A stretch of 47,243 nt of DNA, taken from positions 1 to 47,243 of the forward strand of contig DCUI01000040.1 of assembly GCA_002327785.1 (NCBI GenBank), given 5' to 3'. This document shows, one piece after another, positions 46,692 through 47,243 of the stretch. A model generated the notes under the pieces. It did not search any database, had not been told where the DNA came from, and worked only from the letters and a program-made list of their open reading frames with translations. Both the position numbers and the translations under genes were made by a program. The number at the start of each line of letters is the position of its first letter. The first letter of the stretch is position 1. This stretch comes from Phycisphaerales bacterium UBA2218. GTDB taxonomy: Bacteria; Planctomycetota; Phycisphaerae; Sedimentisphaerales; Anaerobacaceae.

Positions 46692-47243
46692 CTATCGAAC
46701 GGAGCCGTGGATCGGCTCTTGCTCTTTGTCCTTCAGCTCGGTGATCAGCACGTTGGTGGTCAGCATGAGGCCGGCCACGGAGGCGGCCATCTCCAACGCC
46801 GTGCGGGCCACCTTGGCCGGGTCGATGATGCCGGCCTTGAACATATCGACGTATTCGCCTGTGTTGGCGTTGTAGCCGACGTTCTTTTCTTTCTCCAGCT
46901 TTTCGAGCAGTTCGGCGACGACGACCTCGCCTTGTTCGCCGGAGTTGTCGGCGATCTGTGCCGCCGGGGTCTTCAAGGCCTTGATCACGATATCGAAGCC
47001 GATCTTCTCGTCGCCTCTGGCCTTGGCCCGGGCCTTCTCGACCTCCTTGATCGCCCGCAGGAAGATGACGCCGCCGCCGGGGACGACGCCCTCGGCCGCC
47101 GCAGCTCTTGTCGCGTGCAGCGCGTCGTCGAGCAAGTCCTTTCGCTCCTTCATTTCCGTCTCGGTGGGCGCCCCGGCGTGGATCACGGCAACGCCGCCCG
47201 TGAGTTTCGCCAGCCGTTCCTGGAGCTTCTCGCGGTCGTAGTC
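46692..47243 (-). CDS. groL: Chaperonin GroEL, C-terminal part (5' end outside window)
   Basis: The open frame reaches the window edge and reads DYDREKLQERLAKLTGGVAV, ETEMKERKDLLDDALHATRAA, EGVVPGGGVIFLRA, ANTGEYVDMFKAGIIDPAKV and AASVAGLMLTTNVLI: the intermediate and equatorial C-terminal segments of GroEL. About 183 residues are present of an expected 540. The tail ends KDKEQEPIHGSVR and lacks the GGM repeats usual in housekeeping GroEL, a feature seen in divergent or secondary chaperonin copies. Transcription comes from outside the window, so neither promoter nor groES can be judged. Confidence 0.95.
   Translation of the reverse strand, partial: DYDREKLQERLAKLTGGVAVIHAGAPTETEMKERKDLLDDALHATRAAAAEGVVPGGGVIFLRAIKEVEKARAKARGDEKIGFDIVIKALKTPAAQIADNSGEQGEVVVAELLEKLEKEKNVGYNANTGEYVDMFKAGIIDPAKVARTALEMAASVAGLMLTTNVLITELKDKEQEPIHGSVR

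Noticed and set aside
45450..47243. CIRCE/HrcA operator in the chaperone cluster
   Set aside because: I looked for TTAGCACTC-N9-GAGTGCTAA upstream of dnaJ and found nothing similar; the groEL promoter lies outside the window.

Overview
The window looks like a GC-rich chromosome segment of a planctomycete, probably of the Phycisphaerae/Sedimentisphaerales type and plausibly from a metagenome. This is inferred from gene content, not from a marker phylogeny. The signs are exported proteins with repeated YFG...WRVDEV-type modules, FG-GAP proteins, a divergent type II secretion/type IV pilus-like operon with a giant secretin, a BlaR1/M56 protein carrying H-X9-DG-like tails, a beta-helix protein, and URO-D plus DUF1638 genes.

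Layout. 1-1195 (-) is the start of an exported modular protein behind a long structured leader. 2138-3904 (+) is an exported protein of unknown function. 3907-5003 (-) is an overlapping ECF sigma factor/ZAS anti-sigma pair. 5179-17767 (+) is one tight operon: a GspE-like ATPase, a carboxypeptidase-regulatory/thioredoxin-like protein, an unknown exported protein, two GspF-like proteins, three pseudopilin-like proteins and a giant secretin. The 175-bp region between the sigma gene and this operon holds two divergent motifs of the same form, TTAAC-N16-CGTC. The simplest reading is that the ECF sigma factor drives both its own gene and the secretion operon.

18025-19847 (+) holds a TPR protein, a beta-helix remnant and a small cysteine-rich protein. 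19868-27598 (-) is a run of six co-oriented genes: a SPOR/PD40 protein, a membrane-anchored MutS-like ATPase, two FG-GAP proteins and an ABC-2 exporter pair. 27967-35864 (+) holds phosphomannomutase, a Tat-exported TIM-barrel protein, an exported protein with an Ada-like zinc domain, URO-D, DUF1638, a metallophosphoesterase, MntP and a DUF3616-like protein.

35908-38558 holds a glycerophosphodiester phosphodiesterase, a small membrane protein with an apparently leaderless promoter, another small membrane protein, and a degenerate stretch. 38559-41524 is an M56/BlaR1-type gene broken by a G9 tract and lacking its N-terminus. A 123-bp palindromic element follows it. 41695-43643 (-) encodes a DUF2461 protein and a secreted beta-helix protein. 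43851-44445 is a frameshifted EF-hand gene. 44498-47243 (-) is a chaperone cluster transcribed groEL, dnaJ, grpE, then an FmdB-type zinc-ribbon gene. A branched inverted-repeat element lies between groEL and dnaJ.

The strongest candidate for something undescribed is the secretion operon with its secretin of about 12 N1-like modules and its apparent dedicated ECF switch. No tRNA, rRNA, CRISPR array or transposase was seen.
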